In this document: positions 1-8,689 of the stretch, in pieces
Layout of the letters: each line of letters opens with the position of its first letter
Position numbering within the stretch: the first letter of the stretch is position 1
Assembly: GCF_001183985.1 (NCBI RefSeq)
Contig: NZ_LFZW01000001.1
Span: forward strand, 3,958,059 to 4,022,058
Direction: 5' to 3'
From: Peribacillus loiseleuriae
GTDB taxonomy: Bacteria; Bacillota; Bacilli; Bacillales; DSM-1321
Length of the DNA: 64,000 nucleotides
Translations under genes and position numbers: made by a program
Notes under the pieces: model-generated
The model's input: the letters and a program-made list of their open reading frames with translations, nothing else
What the model was told of the DNA's origin: nothing
Databases searched by the model: none

Positions 1-21
1 ACCTTATTTTGTGCGTATCAC

Positions 22-1212
22 TTATTTTTTCGCAATGCGTTGTACATCACGGGCAATCATGACTTCTTCATTGGTAGGAATGACCATTACCTTAACAGGA
101 GAGTGCGGGTAGTTGAGAAACGCTTCTTCTCCATGCGTTTGGTTTAAAGCAGGATCCCAATATATCCCCATAAATTCAAGACCGTGTAGGACTCTTTCAC
201 GCACCATTGCACTGTTCTCACCAATACCTGCTGTGAAAATGATTGCATCGACACCACTCATTCTTGCAGCATATGAACCGATATATTTATGGATTCTGCC
301 AGCAAAAACTTCAAGTGCCAATTCTGCACGTTCATTACCTTTGTCAGCTTCAATTTGGATATCACGCAAGTCACTTGAAAAGCCTGAAATAGCAAGCATT
401 CCACTTTCCTTATTCAGCACATCAAGAACTTCATCTGCTGTTTTTCCTGTTTTCTCCATGATAAAAGGAATAAGAGCAGGGTCAATGTTTCCAGAACGCG
501 TACCCATCGTTACTCCTGCAAGTGGCGTGAATCCCATTGAGGTATCAAGCGATTTTCCACCTTTGATAGCAGCAATACTTGCACCATTTCCTAAATGGCA
601 AGATATTAAGCGCAGCTGTTCAACTGGACGTCCAAGCATTTCTGCTGCACGCTCTGTTACATATTTATGTGAAGTTCCGTGGAAACCATATTTTCGAATT
701 CCGTACTCTTTATAATATTCATAAGGCAAGCTGTATAAAAAAGAGCTCTCAGGCATTGTTTGATGAAATGCCGTATCGAATACAGCAACAGCTGGCACAT
801 TTTTAAGCGCTTGTTGGAATGCACGAATTCCTGTAATGTTAGCTGGATTATGAAGCGGTGCTAAATCAGAAAGTACTTCAATTTGAGCTAATACTTCATC
901 TGTGATTAATACAGAATCTGTAAAAACTTCTCCACCATGGACAACTCGGTGTCCTACACCATTAATTTCATCATAAGAAGAGATGATTTTATAATTAATT
1001 AGTTTTTCTAATAATAATTTTACAGCCACTTCATGGTTCGGGATATCCAATGTTTCAGTGATTTTCTCATCATTCACTGAAATAACAAAGACTGAATCCT
1101 TCAACCCGATTCTTTCCACATGACCTTTAGTAATAACATCCTCACTTGGCATGTCGAATAATTGAAATTTTAATGAAGAACTGCCTGCATTTATCGCAAT
1201 AACTTTAGACAT
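22..1212 (-). CDS. ackA: Acetate kinase
   Basis: Cytosolic acetate kinase, interconverting acetyl phosphate plus ADP with acetate plus ATP; with phosphotransacetylase it forms the overflow route from acetyl-CoA. The 396-residue length is normal for the family. The N-terminal motif NAGSSSLKF (residues 8-16) and CHLGNGAS near residue 200 are the ASKHA-fold signatures. The ATG is followed at once by the expected [10 protein letters not shown] start. It is transcribed away from ytxK across a 500-bp gap that holds repeats rather than an obvious CcpA site. Family assignment is certain from sequence; the physiological role is family knowledge. Confidence 0.97.
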   Translation of the reverse strand: MSKVIAINAGSSSLKFQLFDMPSEDVITKGHVERIGLKDSVFVISVNDEKITETLDIPNHEVAVKLLLEKLINYKIISSYDEINGVGHRVVHGGEVFTDSVLITDEVLAQIEVLSDLAPLHNPANITGIRAFQQALKNVPAVAVFDTAFHQTMPESSFLYSLPYEYYKEYGIRKYGFHGTSHKYVTERAAEMLGRPVEQLRLISCHLGNGASIAAIKGGKSLDTSMGFTPLAGVTMGTRSGNIDPALIPFIMEKTGKTADEVLDVLNKESGMLAISGFSSDLRDIQIEADKGNERAELALEVFAGRIHKYIGSYAARMSGVDAIIFTAGIGENSAMVRERVLHGLEFMGIYWDPALNQTHGEEAFLNYPHSPVKVMVIPTNEEVMIARDVQRIAKK

Positions 1213-1361
1213 TATACAGCCTCTTTTCTACACGTATTTACAATGATCACTTAAGAACAAATGCTTCTATTCTCATTTAAACATTGAATCAAAGAGCTTT
1301 CAAGAGCGAGCCGTCTATAGAGCGCTTACAATAGAGAAGAAAATATATTCAGATTTTTCTC

Positions 1362-1491
1362 TAAAAAACATCCATGAGTATCTGATCCCAACTAAAACGA
1401 TGAAAAAGGTTCAGGTTCTAAAAATTGCATCACCTTATGAGTAGCGGGCGGAGCTGATTTTTTAGAAGCCTCGTCCCTTTTCCACAGAAAA
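1362..1491 (+). repeat. Dispersed repeat family B, copy 1
   Basis: About 130 bp that also occur at 13246-13379 and 55871-56002. Shared blocks in order are AAAACATCCATGAGT, a CAGGTTCT-like block, TGTATCACCTTATGA, GGAGCTGAT, and TCCCTTTTCCACAGAAAA. No coding frame is conserved among copies. It occupies the ackA-ytxK gap (1213-1725), which otherwise holds only the hairpin at 1612-1650 and no gene that I can see. Confidence 0.75.
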
Positions 1492-1611
1492 CATACGAGG
1501 AAATATACGTATTTCCCCGCCTGTTATAAGAACACGCAAGCACCTTAGAGGAATTTCGACTAAGATCCGTCACGTCCTGTGGCGAACATGGAAGTCCGAC
1601 AAGCAAATACT

Positions 1612-1650
1612 CTCCACCCGGAAAGTCATTCCCTGACTTTTTGGGTGGAG
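1612..1650. other. Strong hairpin in the ackA-ytxK gap
   Basis: CTCCACCC (1612-1619) pairs with GGGTGGAG (1643-1650), and AAAGTCA pairs with TGACTTT inside, leaving a loop of about five bases. There is no clean U-run on either side, so it is not a convincing terminator. It lies beyond the 3' end of ytxK and may be part of a degenerate repeat element. Confidence 0.45.
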
Positions 1651-1725
1651 AACATTTGATCTAGTAGGGCTTAAGCTGCTTTCGCTTGACATCAAAACTC
1701 GTCTTAAACATAACCACTTATTCTA

Positions 1726-2724
1726 TTATTTTGCCATTTGTTTTTCTTGGCGAAACCACGTGTCAATCTGGTCCATGATGAATTTTGTCTTCACAGCATC
1801 AGATAATTTGGGGAGCTGGACTAATAGGGCTTCTTTTGGTGCACGAAGTCCTTCTTTATGCTTCTGCAAAATTAAAATACTTTTCGCTGATTGCTCGTTT
1901 TTAAACATGGAAAGGGGCAATTGCACAAGTCCTTGAATATGCGTGTATTTTCTTAAGAACCCATTTAACTTGGGAGCTTCTTCAGATAAAAAAAGATTAT
2001 TCGGAACGATAAAGAATGTGTATCCCCCATCTTTCAAATGCATAATACTTTGCTCAATAAAGAGATGATGCGCATATGAATGCCCTTTATCAGCAGCAAG
2101 CTTATACTCACTAGCTCGTACATCATTTGGATAATAACCAATCGGCAAATCACTCACCACTACATCGGCAGGGTCAATAAACAGCGGCTCTAGGCTATCT
2201 TGGTTAAAGAACTGAACTTCATGTTCTTGAAGATTCGCTCCTGCATATGCAAGCCTAATCAGCGTTTCATCCACATCAACTCCATAGGAAGCGATATTTT
2301 TGTCTGTGAGATAATTGAGAATGGTGTACATTAAATTCCCTGTGCCAACAGCCGGGTCTAACATCGACAATGTAGCCTGTTCATTAGTGAACTTCCCAAT
2401 TAAATAACTGACAAACATCCCCACAGCATCAGGAGTCATTTGATGGTTTGGCTGGATACTTTCTTTCATGCCTTTTAGAATGGCTAATTGATAGGCTTTC
2501 CGAATTTCTTCTTTCTGATACTTACCAAGCGTAAATTCTTGATAATGCTTCATCAATCTTTTTTGTGCTAACTCGCTGACTTCTTCCTGCAATACTTTAC
2601 CGTGAAATATATTTTCTCCTGTTTCACCAAGAGCATCTAAATACGTACATGATAGCTCTTCTTGTAAAATGTGAGCAGTTTCATCAAAGATATGGAATAA
2701 CTCTTCTATCGGGGCAAATTTCAA
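1726..2724 (-). CDS. ytxK: Class I SAM-dependent methyltransferase, YtxK family
   Basis: A 332-residue N6-adenine-type methyltransferase-like protein. DPAVGTGNLMYTIL near residues 124-137 is the SAM-binding motif I, and SDLPIGYYP near residues 186-194 takes the place of the catalytic (D/N)PP(Y/F) motif, as is usual in the YtxK group. No restriction or specificity subunit is near, so it is a housekeeping or orphan methyltransferase whose substrate is not known to me. In B. subtilis ytxK lies next to ackA and tpx, as here. The N-terminus MKFAPIEELF follows the RBS AGGAGG. Confidence 0.85.
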   Translation of the reverse strand: MKFAPIEELFHIFDETAHILQEELSCTYLDALGETGENIFHGKVLQEEVSELAQKRLMKHYQEFTLGKYQKEEIRKAYQLAILKGMKESIQPNHQMTPDAVGMFVSYLIGKFTNEQATLSMLDPAVGTGNLMYTILNYLTDKNIASYGVDVDETLIRLAYAGANLQEHEVQFFNQDSLEPLFIDPADVVVSDLPIGYYPNDVRASEYKLAADKGHSYAHHLFIEQSIMHLKDGGYTFFIVPNNLFLSEEAPKLNGFLRKYTHIQGLVQLPLSMFKNEQSAKSILILQKHKEGLRAPKEALLVQLPKLSDAVKTKFIMDQIDTWFRQEKQMAK

Positions 2725-2952
2725 AATATACTTCCTCCTGTTTCATTCTCGTGTATTATTCTAAAACTCTTAGGCTAGAGACACAAGCGCCATGGCTTTT
2801 TACATAGCTTTGTTCCACAATATTATTTTAGAAAACGATTCTTGACTCATTCGCTTAAGAACGCATTAAAAAAAAGAGACAAAAATCAATCTTATCATAT
2901 AACTAGCCTTTTAATATAGAATTGGGATTCATCAAAGGGGAATGTTAAAACA

Positions 2953-3067
2953 AGAGGCTGACCCTATAACGAAAGGGTCAAGACCCCACAGCTACTATAC
3001 ATCGTTTATAACGTGAACATGACGCAATAAACGGTGTATAGAGTATGAAGTCAGACCCTTTCTGAGG
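2953..3067. repeat. Palindromic intergenic element A, copy 1
   Basis: Between ytxK and tpx. Inverted arms AAAGGGTCAAGACCCC and AAGTCAGACCCTTT enclose a second inverted pair, ACTATACATCGTTTAT and ATAAACGGTGTATAG. The same nested layout recurs at eight other intergenic sites in the window. It lies directly downstream of tpx and could act as a terminator-like structure. Confidence 0.8.
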
Positions 3068-3069
3068 CA

Positions 3070-3570
3070 TTATTTTGCTGCTTTTGCTGCTTCAATTGCT
3101 GCTGTGTAATCAGGGTGTGAAGTACCTTCACTCACATACTCCACATATGTAACTTGATTATTGCTATCAATAACAAATACAGCACGAGCAAGCAAACGAA
3201 GCTCTTTTATAACGACTCCAAATGCAGTCCCAAATGAAAGGTCTCTGTGATCGGAGTATGTATGAACATTCTCAAGGCCATTCGCTGCACACCAGCGGCC
3301 TTGTGCAAAAGGAAGATCCACACTGATTGTTAACACTTTCACGCCAGCCACTTTCGAAGCGTCTTCGTTAAAGCGTCTTGTTTGTGCATCACAAACTCCA
3401 GTATCGATGGAAGGAACTACACTGATAATACGGACGGAACCGTCGAAGTCACTAGCTTTTACTTCTGAAAGATCATTTGCCAATACGGTAAAGTTAGGAG
3501 CTTGATCGCCTACCTTCACTTCTTCGCCTACAAGTGTGATCGGGTTGTTCTTAAATGTAACAGATGCCAT
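3070..3570 (-). CDS. tpx: Thiol peroxidase (atypical 2-Cys peroxiredoxin)
   Basis: Reduces hydroperoxides with electrons from thioredoxin in the cytosol. The 166-residue protein shows the peroxidatic Cys in [15 protein letters not shown] (near residue 60) and the resolving Cys in QGRWCAANG (near residue 94), the spacing typical of Tpx. The start [17 protein letters not shown] is the family N-terminus and is preceded by the RBS GGGAGG. It is flanked on both sides by copies of intergenic element A (2953-3067 and 3690-3781), so it appears to be transcribed alone. Confidence 0.96.
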   Translation of the reverse strand: MASVTFKNNPITLVGEEVKVGDQAPNFTVLANDLSEVKASDFDGSVRIISVVPSIDTGVCDAQTRRFNEDASKVAGVKVLTISVDLPFAQGRWCAANGLENVHTYSDHRDLSFGTAFGVVIKELRLLARAVFVIDSNNQVTYVEYVSEGTSHPDYTAAIEAAKAAK

Positions 3571-3689
3571 TAATAATTCCTCCCTTAAAGCTTTATTTAC
3601 TACTGTTTAATGATAGATTGTTCCACCATATTTTGCAATTGTTTAACATTACAATGACAAATGTCCGTGAAAATGAGGGAATCCTAAAG

Positions 3690-3781
3690 CAAAGGGGTCA
3701 GACCCCGCAACAACTAAATACAGTATAAAATAAGTGTATGAGACACTACATACTGATTTAGGGTGCGAGGTCTGACCCTTA
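3690..3781. repeat. Palindromic intergenic element A, copy 2
   Basis: Between tpx and ytfJ. AAAGGGGTCAGACCCC at the left pairs with GAGGTCTGACCCTT at the right. The inner stem is more diverged than in the other copies. It lies just downstream of ytfJ. Confidence 0.8.
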
Positions 3782-3823
3782 TGAACACACTTTTACTCTT
3801 GTTTAATGGCAACTAGCTATTCA

Positions 3824-4261
3824 TTAAATACCTAAATCATCTAATTTTTGCGGTGGGCTTTTTGGGTTACTCTGATCATTTTTGGACAAAATTGATTGAA
3901 TTTTTTCGACAACGGCCGGTGCGAGATCAAGAACTTTTTCAAGTAAATGTGTGCCTTGATCAAGGTGTAGCATTTTTACTCCATGTGAACCAACGATTAA
4001 AAAAGCGATTGGTGTGATGGAAACACCACCTCCGCTTCCACCGCCAAACGGTTGATTGCCTCCAGACTCAGCCTTATGGCCACCATCCATCATAAACTCA
4101 CTTCCACCTGTTGCAAAGCCAAATCCAACCTTTGATACCGTTAGAATGACACTTCCATCCGGCGTCTCAACTGGATCTCCGATAATTGTATTTACGTCTA
4201 CCATTTCTTTAAGATTTTCCATTGCGGCTGTCATCAAGCCTTGAATCGGATGATCTGACAT
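3824..4261 (-). CDS. ytfJ: Sporulation protein YtfJ family
   Basis: A 145-residue protein of the GerW/YtfJ family (spore protein YtfJ). The start is taken at MSDHPIQGLMTAAMENLKEM because GGAGG lies eight bases upstream; an upstream in-frame ATG (4285) has no RBS. The glycine-rich centre near residues 60-85 (GGSGGGVSITPIAFLIVG) is the family core. In B. subtilis ytfI-ytfJ form a sigma-F-dependent pair linked to germination (family knowledge). Here YtfI lies immediately upstream with a 27-bp gap, consistent with one operon. Confidence 0.9.
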   Translation of the reverse strand: MSDHPIQGLMTAAMENLKEMVDVNTIIGDPVETPDGSVILTVSKVGFGFATGGSEFMMDGGHKAESGGNQPFGGGSGGGVSITPIAFLIVGSHGVKMLHLDQGTHLLEKVLDLAPAVVEKIQSILSKNDQSNPKSPPQKLDDLGI

Positions 4262-4288
4262 CTTATTTCCTCCACTCTGCATCAATTT

Positions 4289-4963
4289 CTAACTTGAATC
4301 TTTCGCTACTTGTTCGGAAGAAATTTTTACCTTTCCGCCTTTCCAGTAGCGGAATATTTTGATACCTGCCACAATAGCATGTCCGATTCGAAACTCAACT
4401 ATGCAAAAAAACGAAGTACTTGCTGATGCTTTCTGGTAGTCAGGAGTTATCGAGTAAATCGGCATTTCTTTAAATCTTATGTACCTACTTAACAGACCAA
4501 TAATCGAGCCTTTGATTGCATAGGATCCGCCAACGCTGATTCCTGTTAATACCGCATCCCCTGTTCCAATTAAACTATGCCACTGAAATGTTTTAACCTT
4601 TACTTTATTTAGAAATTTACGGACTAGTATATGAAACCCAAATACATGTTTGATCAAATTCTTCATATTTTCAAAACTAATAAGCATTTCTTCGACCGTA
4701 AAGTCTTTTACATCGTCTTTTCCAGCGTTATTGGCATTGATTCCATTTTCTTTTTTATAGACAAGGGATGCGGAATCTTCAGCTACTTTAATGACCGGAA
4801 TCTTTATGCTATAGCGTATAATCCCACCCCAGGCACGTAACTTCAGATGAAAGTGGTCGTCTTTCTGTATATGGGAGTATGTAATGTAGATGTTTAATTT
4901 TGTTATGAAAATAAGGATAAATATAAATAGCAAGATTGTGATTATTAAGATAAACCACTTCAT
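4289..4963 (-). CDS. ytfI: DUF2953 membrane protein YtfI
   Basis: A 224-residue protein with one strong N-terminal membrane segment (residues 3-24, WFILIITILLFIFILIFI) and a DUF2953-type body ending near KIFRYWKGGKVKISSE. The start at MKWFILI is preferred because AGGGGTG lies upstream; the longer in-frame ORF would run back through the terminator at 5005-5052. Function is unknown. Pairing with ytfJ suggests a forespore or germination role, which is inference from operon context. Confidence 0.82.
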   Translation of the reverse strand: MKWFILIITILLFIFILIFITKLNIYITYSHIQKDDHFHLKLRAWGGIIRYSIKIPVIKVAEDSASLVYKKENGINANNAGKDDVKDFTVEEMLISFENMKNLIKHVFGFHILVRKFLNKVKVKTFQWHSLIGTGDAVLTGISVGGSYAIKGSIIGLLSRYIRFKEMPIYSITPDYQKASASTSFFCIVEFRIGHAIVAGIKIFRYWKGGKVKISSEQVAKDSS

Positions 4964-5004
4964 CGGTTCACACCCCTTCAACTTCTCATTGTTGCCTTTC
5001 ATGC

Positions 5005-5052
5005 AAAAAATAAACCTGCAGGATAGATAAAATCCCACAGGTTTATTTTTTG
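5005..5052 (-). terminator. Rho-independent terminator downstream of yteJ
   Basis: AATAAACCTGTGGG and CCTGCAGGTTTATT form a long stem on the minus strand followed by TTTTTT. It separates the sppA-yteJ unit from ytfI-ytfJ. The plus strand also has a T-run, but no plus-strand gene ends here. Confidence 0.8.
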
Positions 5053-5087
5053 TTTTTTTAGCTTCAAAAGTACTTTCGCTTTTCTTG

Positions 5088-5660
5088 TTACCTTCTATCT
5101 AGTATAACGGTTGTATCGGCAAAGATGTCATGAAGTCCTTGTTTTTTCGGGAGGAATCCGACAATAATATAGCCTGCAAAAAGAAACTTCGCAATGAATC
5201 GGCCAATGAATTCTCTAAAAAACAATGTTCCCCAAGAGATCTTTTCTTCTTTTAGACTGACAACTTTCAGGCCAAATATCATTTTCCCTAATGTTTTTCC
5301 AAAGAATCGAGTCATCAGCACGAAATACAAGTAAAAAATAATCGTAGTTCCAATTGCTTGAAATGAAAAGAAGGAGCCACTAAATACATTTCCCGTAATC
5401 GCCATGGAAAGGGGACTAATTAAAATTCGATTCAAACTGCCAATGACTAATAAATCGGCTAAATACGCCCAAAACCTCATCCAAAATCCTGCATAAGCAA
5501 CTGTTGACAGATGTTCTCCCCGATATAAATCTTCTACCACTTCATTTGGTGAGATCCGCTCTTGTTTTTGTAATGTTTCATCAAAAGGAGCATGGCGTGT
5601 TTCTTTATCCTGTTTTTCATCAAGATTTACATCAGTATTTATATAATTTTCCTCATTCAT
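5088..5660 (-). CDS. yteJ: RDD-family membrane protein
   Basis: A 190-residue protein with a charged N-terminal region of about 65 residues, then an RDD domain starting AGFWMRFWAYLADLLVIG and two or three further membrane segments. The FGKTLGKMIFGLKVV motif is characteristic of RDD proteins. The start at MNEENYINTD is fixed by AAGGAGG just upstream. The gene begins 13 bp past the sppA stop codon, matching the B. subtilis sppA-yteJ pair, where YteJ is linked to SppA in lantibiotic and lysozyme resistance (family knowledge). Confidence 0.9.
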   Translation of the reverse strand: MNEENYINTDVNLDEKQDKETRHAPFDETLQKQERISPNEVVEDLYRGEHLSTVAYAGFWMRFWAYLADLLVIGSLNRILISPLSMAITGNVFSGSFFSFQAIGTTIIFYLYFVLMTRFFGKTLGKMIFGLKVVSLKEEKISWGTLFFREFIGRFIAKFLFAGYIIVGFLPKKQGLHDIFADTTVILDRR

Positions 5661-5673
5661 TCTTCCCGCCTCC

Positions 5674-6678
5674 TTAATGTGAATATAAGTACATGAGCCG
5701 TGGAGAATTCGTTCTCGAAAGTAATTCAGTAAGACCCTCTTTCTCAAGATCAGTCCCCATTAACTTTCTTGCACTCATATTGAGCAGAGAACCAAGTCCA
5801 GCTTGATCTGTGTATCTTATCACAGAGGCATTCTTCAATTTCAAATCTTTTTGCATCGCGGCTATGGTATCATCTAATGTGCCTAGACCATCAATTAACT
5901 TCACATCCAACGCTTGGCGCCCATCATAAATTCGACCGTCCGCTAATTTCCGGACTTCCGCATCTGATATACCGCGACCCTCTGAAATAATTTTTACGAA
6001 TTGATTATATGAATTATCAATTAATGTTTGCAGAATTTTTCTTTCCTCATCTGTCATCTCTCGTGTCGGACTCATTATATCTTTGTATGGACCACTTTTA
6101 ATTGTGACAAAGTCAACGCCGTATTTTTCTGCCAATTTCCCGTAGTTCACACTTTGCATGATGACACCAAGTGACCCAGTTAATGTTTCAGGACTTGCAA
6201 ATATCTTATCAGCAGGTGCAGACACATAATATCCACCAGACGCAGCCATGGAGCCCATTGATACATAAACCTTCACGCCATTTTTTTGAATTTCTAGAAT
6301 TTTATCACGGATTTCAGCACTTTCAACAACGCCGCCACCTGGTGAATTAACGCGCAAAATCATTCCTTTTATTGCAGAGGTTTCATTCACCATATCCAAT
6401 TTGTCCATAAATGCTTTGTGATTGTAGCCTGTTGTACCTAATAGGGAGCTAGAATTTCCTGTATCTTGAATGACTCCCTCAATATCAAGCACAGCAATTT
6501 CGTCAAAGCCTGTACCTTGTTCAATCACTTCTGTCATAAATTCACCATCTGACCCAAGTAAACCATTAAGAAGCTTATCTACATCAACAAACAAGGCTGT
6601 AGTCAAAAAATTGAAACCGATTGAGAAGCCAAATAGTACTACCGCAATCCCCAAAGCAGCCCAACGCTTTCCATTCAT
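5674..6678 (-). CDS. sppA: Signal peptide peptidase SppA
   Basis: Membrane-anchored serine protease that degrades cleaved signal peptides. The 334-residue protein has an N-terminal membrane anchor (residues 5-28). The nucleophile Ser lies in YVSMGSMAASGGYY and the general-base Lys in TIKSGPYKDIMSP, the S/K dyad of this family. The start at MNGKRWAALG is chosen because AGAGAGG is nine bases upstream, whereas the upstream ATG abuts it. Length matches the bacillar form. It is followed directly by yteJ. Confidence 0.96.
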   Translation of the reverse strand: MNGKRWAALGIAVVLFGFSIGFNFLTTALFVDVDKLLNGLLGSDGEFMTEVIEQGTGFDEIAVLDIEGVIQDTGNSSSLLGTTGYNHKAFMDKLDMVNETSAIKGMILRVNSPGGGVVESAEIRDKILEIQKNGVKVYVSMGSMAASGGYYVSAPADKIFASPETLTGSLGVIMQSVNYGKLAEKYGVDFVTIKSGPYKDIMSPTREMTDEERKILQTLIDNSYNQFVKIISEGRGISDAEVRKLADGRIYDGRQALDVKLIDGLGTLDDTIAAMQKDLKLKNASVIRYTDQAGLGSLLNMSARKLMGTDLEKEGLTELLSRTNSPRLMYLYSH

Positions 6679-6827
6679 TATCTTCATCCTCTCTCTACAC
6701 TAATAGTTTTTTGTGTTAGAATTTTCAAAAATATTCATCTCATGATAAACTAAGGAAACACCCTAATATTGTAACAAACAATCTACTTTTTTGGAAAATA
6801 ATTTCAATACTGTTGGAGGTTTTTACT

Positions 6828-7628
6828 ATGGATCATCGTCGTAACTTATATTTCTTTCATGCGCAATCTGAAGATATTATTGCTCAAGTACAGCCACTAC
6901 GGGATATAGCTCTACGCTATGGGTACAATATTGTACCTGATTTTAAACAAGCAAACATCATTGTTAGCATCGGAGACGATGGAACATTTCTTCAAGCAGT
7001 CAGAAAAACGGGTTTCCGAGAAGATTGCTTATATGCGGGGATTTCTACAACTGGGAACTTAAATATGTATTGCGACTTCCATTTGGAAGATACTAACAAA
7101 ATGATTGAATCAACAGAAACAGATCAAATAGAAGTACGGCGCTATCCAACGATTGAAATTAAATTGGATAACCAACCCTCTTTCTTTGCGCTCAATGAAC
7201 TAAGCATTCGGTCTGCGATTATAAAAACTTTCGTACTGGATCTCTTTATTGATTCGATTCATTTTGAAACGTTCCGGGGGGATGGTATCGTGGTCGCTAC
7301 ACCAACCGGAAGTACCGCCTATAACAAATCGGTAAATGGCGCGGTTGTGGATCCCACTTTGCCATGCTTTCAAGTGAGCGAGCTTGCTTCGATCAACAAC
7401 AATACCTATCGGACACTTGGATCATCTTTTATTCTCGGGCCTGAACGAACATTATCCGTCAGAATGCCGCAAAATGAAAACGATTACCCAACAATCGGTC
7501 TCGACAACGAAGCAGTAAGCATCCGCAACATTGAGAAAATTCAAATAAAACTAAGTGGAAAATCGATTAAAACGATCAAACTAAAAGACAACTCATTTTG
7601 GGAAAAAGTAAAAAGAACATTTTTATAA
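6828..7628 (+). CDS. nadK2: NAD kinase (second paralogue, YtdI type)
   Basis: Phosphorylates NAD to NADP. The 266-residue protein starts at MDHRRNLYFFHAQSED after GGAGG; an upstream TTG would overlap that RBS. FETFRGDGIVVATPTGSTAYNKS is split here as FETFRGDG and TPTGSTAYNKS, both diagnostic of the family. Oddly, the signature expected as GGDGT reads GDDGT (SIGDDGTF, near residues 46-53): the catalytic Asp is kept but the second Gly is Asp. The gene ends in NSFWEKVKRTFL and is followed by a strong bidirectional terminator. Confidence 0.92.
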   Translation: MDHRRNLYFFHAQSEDIIAQVQPLRDIALRYGYNIVPDFKQANIIVSIGDDGTFLQAVRKTGFREDCLYAGISTTGNLNMYCDFHLEDTNKMIESTETDQIEVRRYPTIEIKLDNQPSFFALNELSIRSAIIKTFVLDLFIDSIHFETFRGDGIVVATPTGSTAYNKSVNGAVVDPTLPCFQVSELASINNNTYRTLGSSFILGPERTLSVRMPQNENDYPTIGLDNEAVSIRNIEKIQIKLSGKSIKTIKLKDNSFWEKVKRTFL

Positions 7629-7636
7629 TTAAATAT

Positions 7637-7668
7637 AAGGAGGTTGCCCGTTTCGGCAACCTCCTTGT
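7637..7668. terminator. Bidirectional terminator between nadK2 and rarD
   Basis: AAGGAGGTTGCC and GGCAACCTCCTT form a perfect 12-bp stem around CGTTTC. It lies between the convergent stop codons of nadK2 (plus) and rarD (minus). The following T-run is short. Confidence 0.85.
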
Positions 7669-7679
7669 TTCAATAAAGA

Positions 7680-8609
7680 TCAAGCACCATGGCTTACCTG
7701 TTTTTTTACTTTATTGCTGCCTATGACTCTCTTTTTTGTAATCGAGAGCGTATAGATGACTAGTGCACTCCAGATAAAGATGAACGCCAGTAAATGAACT
7801 TTCGTAAATGTCTCATGGTAGACAAATACACTAAGCATCAATGAAAGAGTTGGACCAATGTATTGCAAAATTCCGAGCATGGATAGCGGAACCTTTTGTG
7901 CTCCTTTTGCAAAAAACAACAGTGGCAGCGCTGTGACAACGCCTCCTCCCATCAATAGGAGTGCTATATGAGGTGCTGTAAAGAACGCTGCACCTGATGT
8001 AGACAGAATATAGATAAGATATCCTAACGCAAATGGTGTAACCATTAAGGTTTCTAGCGTGAGCCCCATAGCTGAGTCGGCTTTTATCATTTTTTTTGCA
8101 AGACCATACAATCCAAATGTAACAGCCAAAATGAGGGAAATCCATGGGATTGAGCCAAAGTAAATACCGAGAATGAGCACACCTGCACCAGCAAACGCAA
8201 AAGCAATGACCTGTTGTTTGCTTAATTTTTCTTTTAAGACAATAACTCCAAGCAATACACTAACTAATGGATTGATATAATACCCAAGGCTAGTCTCCAT
8301 AATCTTACCTGCATTCACAGCCCAGATGAACGTTCCCCAATTGACGCTGATTAGAACCGAAGCAAGAAAAAGCGAGAACAGGATTTTTCGATTCTGCGCA
8401 ATCTCTTTTAGAAAACCGACAAAACTCTTCCATTTTCTCGAAACCAACAAAAGAATGACCATAAAAACAAACGACCAAATAATCCGATGGGCAAGGATTT
8501 CTCCAGCAGATACATCTTGTATCATCTTCCAATACATCGGAATGATTCCCCACATTAAATAAGATAATGCCGCAAAAAAGGCACCTTCTCTTTGACTTTC
8601 TAATTTCAT
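7680..8609 (-). CDS. rarD: EamA-family transporter RarD
   Basis: A drug/metabolite-superfamily permease of about 309 residues with roughly ten hydrophobic segments. The opening GAFFAALSYLMWGIIPMYWK is typical of RarD proteins, as is the central SLGYYINPLVSVLLGV. The start MKLESQREG is preferred over an ATG three codons upstream on RBS spacing. Substrate is not known. It is a single gene between the bidirectional terminator and the YtcJ-like gene. Confidence 0.88.
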   Translation of the reverse strand: MKLESQREGAFFAALSYLMWGIIPMYWKMIQDVSAGEILAHRIIWSFVFMVILLLVSRKWKSFVGFLKEIAQNRKILFSLFLASVLISVNWGTFIWAVNAGKIMETSLGYYINPLVSVLLGVIVLKEKLSKQQVIAFAFAGAGVLILGIYFGSIPWISLILAVTFGLYGLAKKMIKADSAMGLTLETLMVTPFALGYLIYILSTSGAAFFTAPHIALLLMGGGVVTALPLLFFAKGAQKVPLSMLGILQYIGPTLSLMLSVFVYHETFTKVHLLAFIFIWSALVIYTLSITKKRVIGSNKVKKQVSHGA

Positions 8610-8689
8610 GACCTGCATGCCTTCTTTCTATTATATTTCAGATGACGAAATATATTTATTATACATGCAAGTTTGTACTGCTTCTATTA

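Noticed and set aside
113..715. Plus-strand 200-residue ORF within ackA
   Set aside because: It overlaps the certain ackA gene fully in antisense and resembles no protein.
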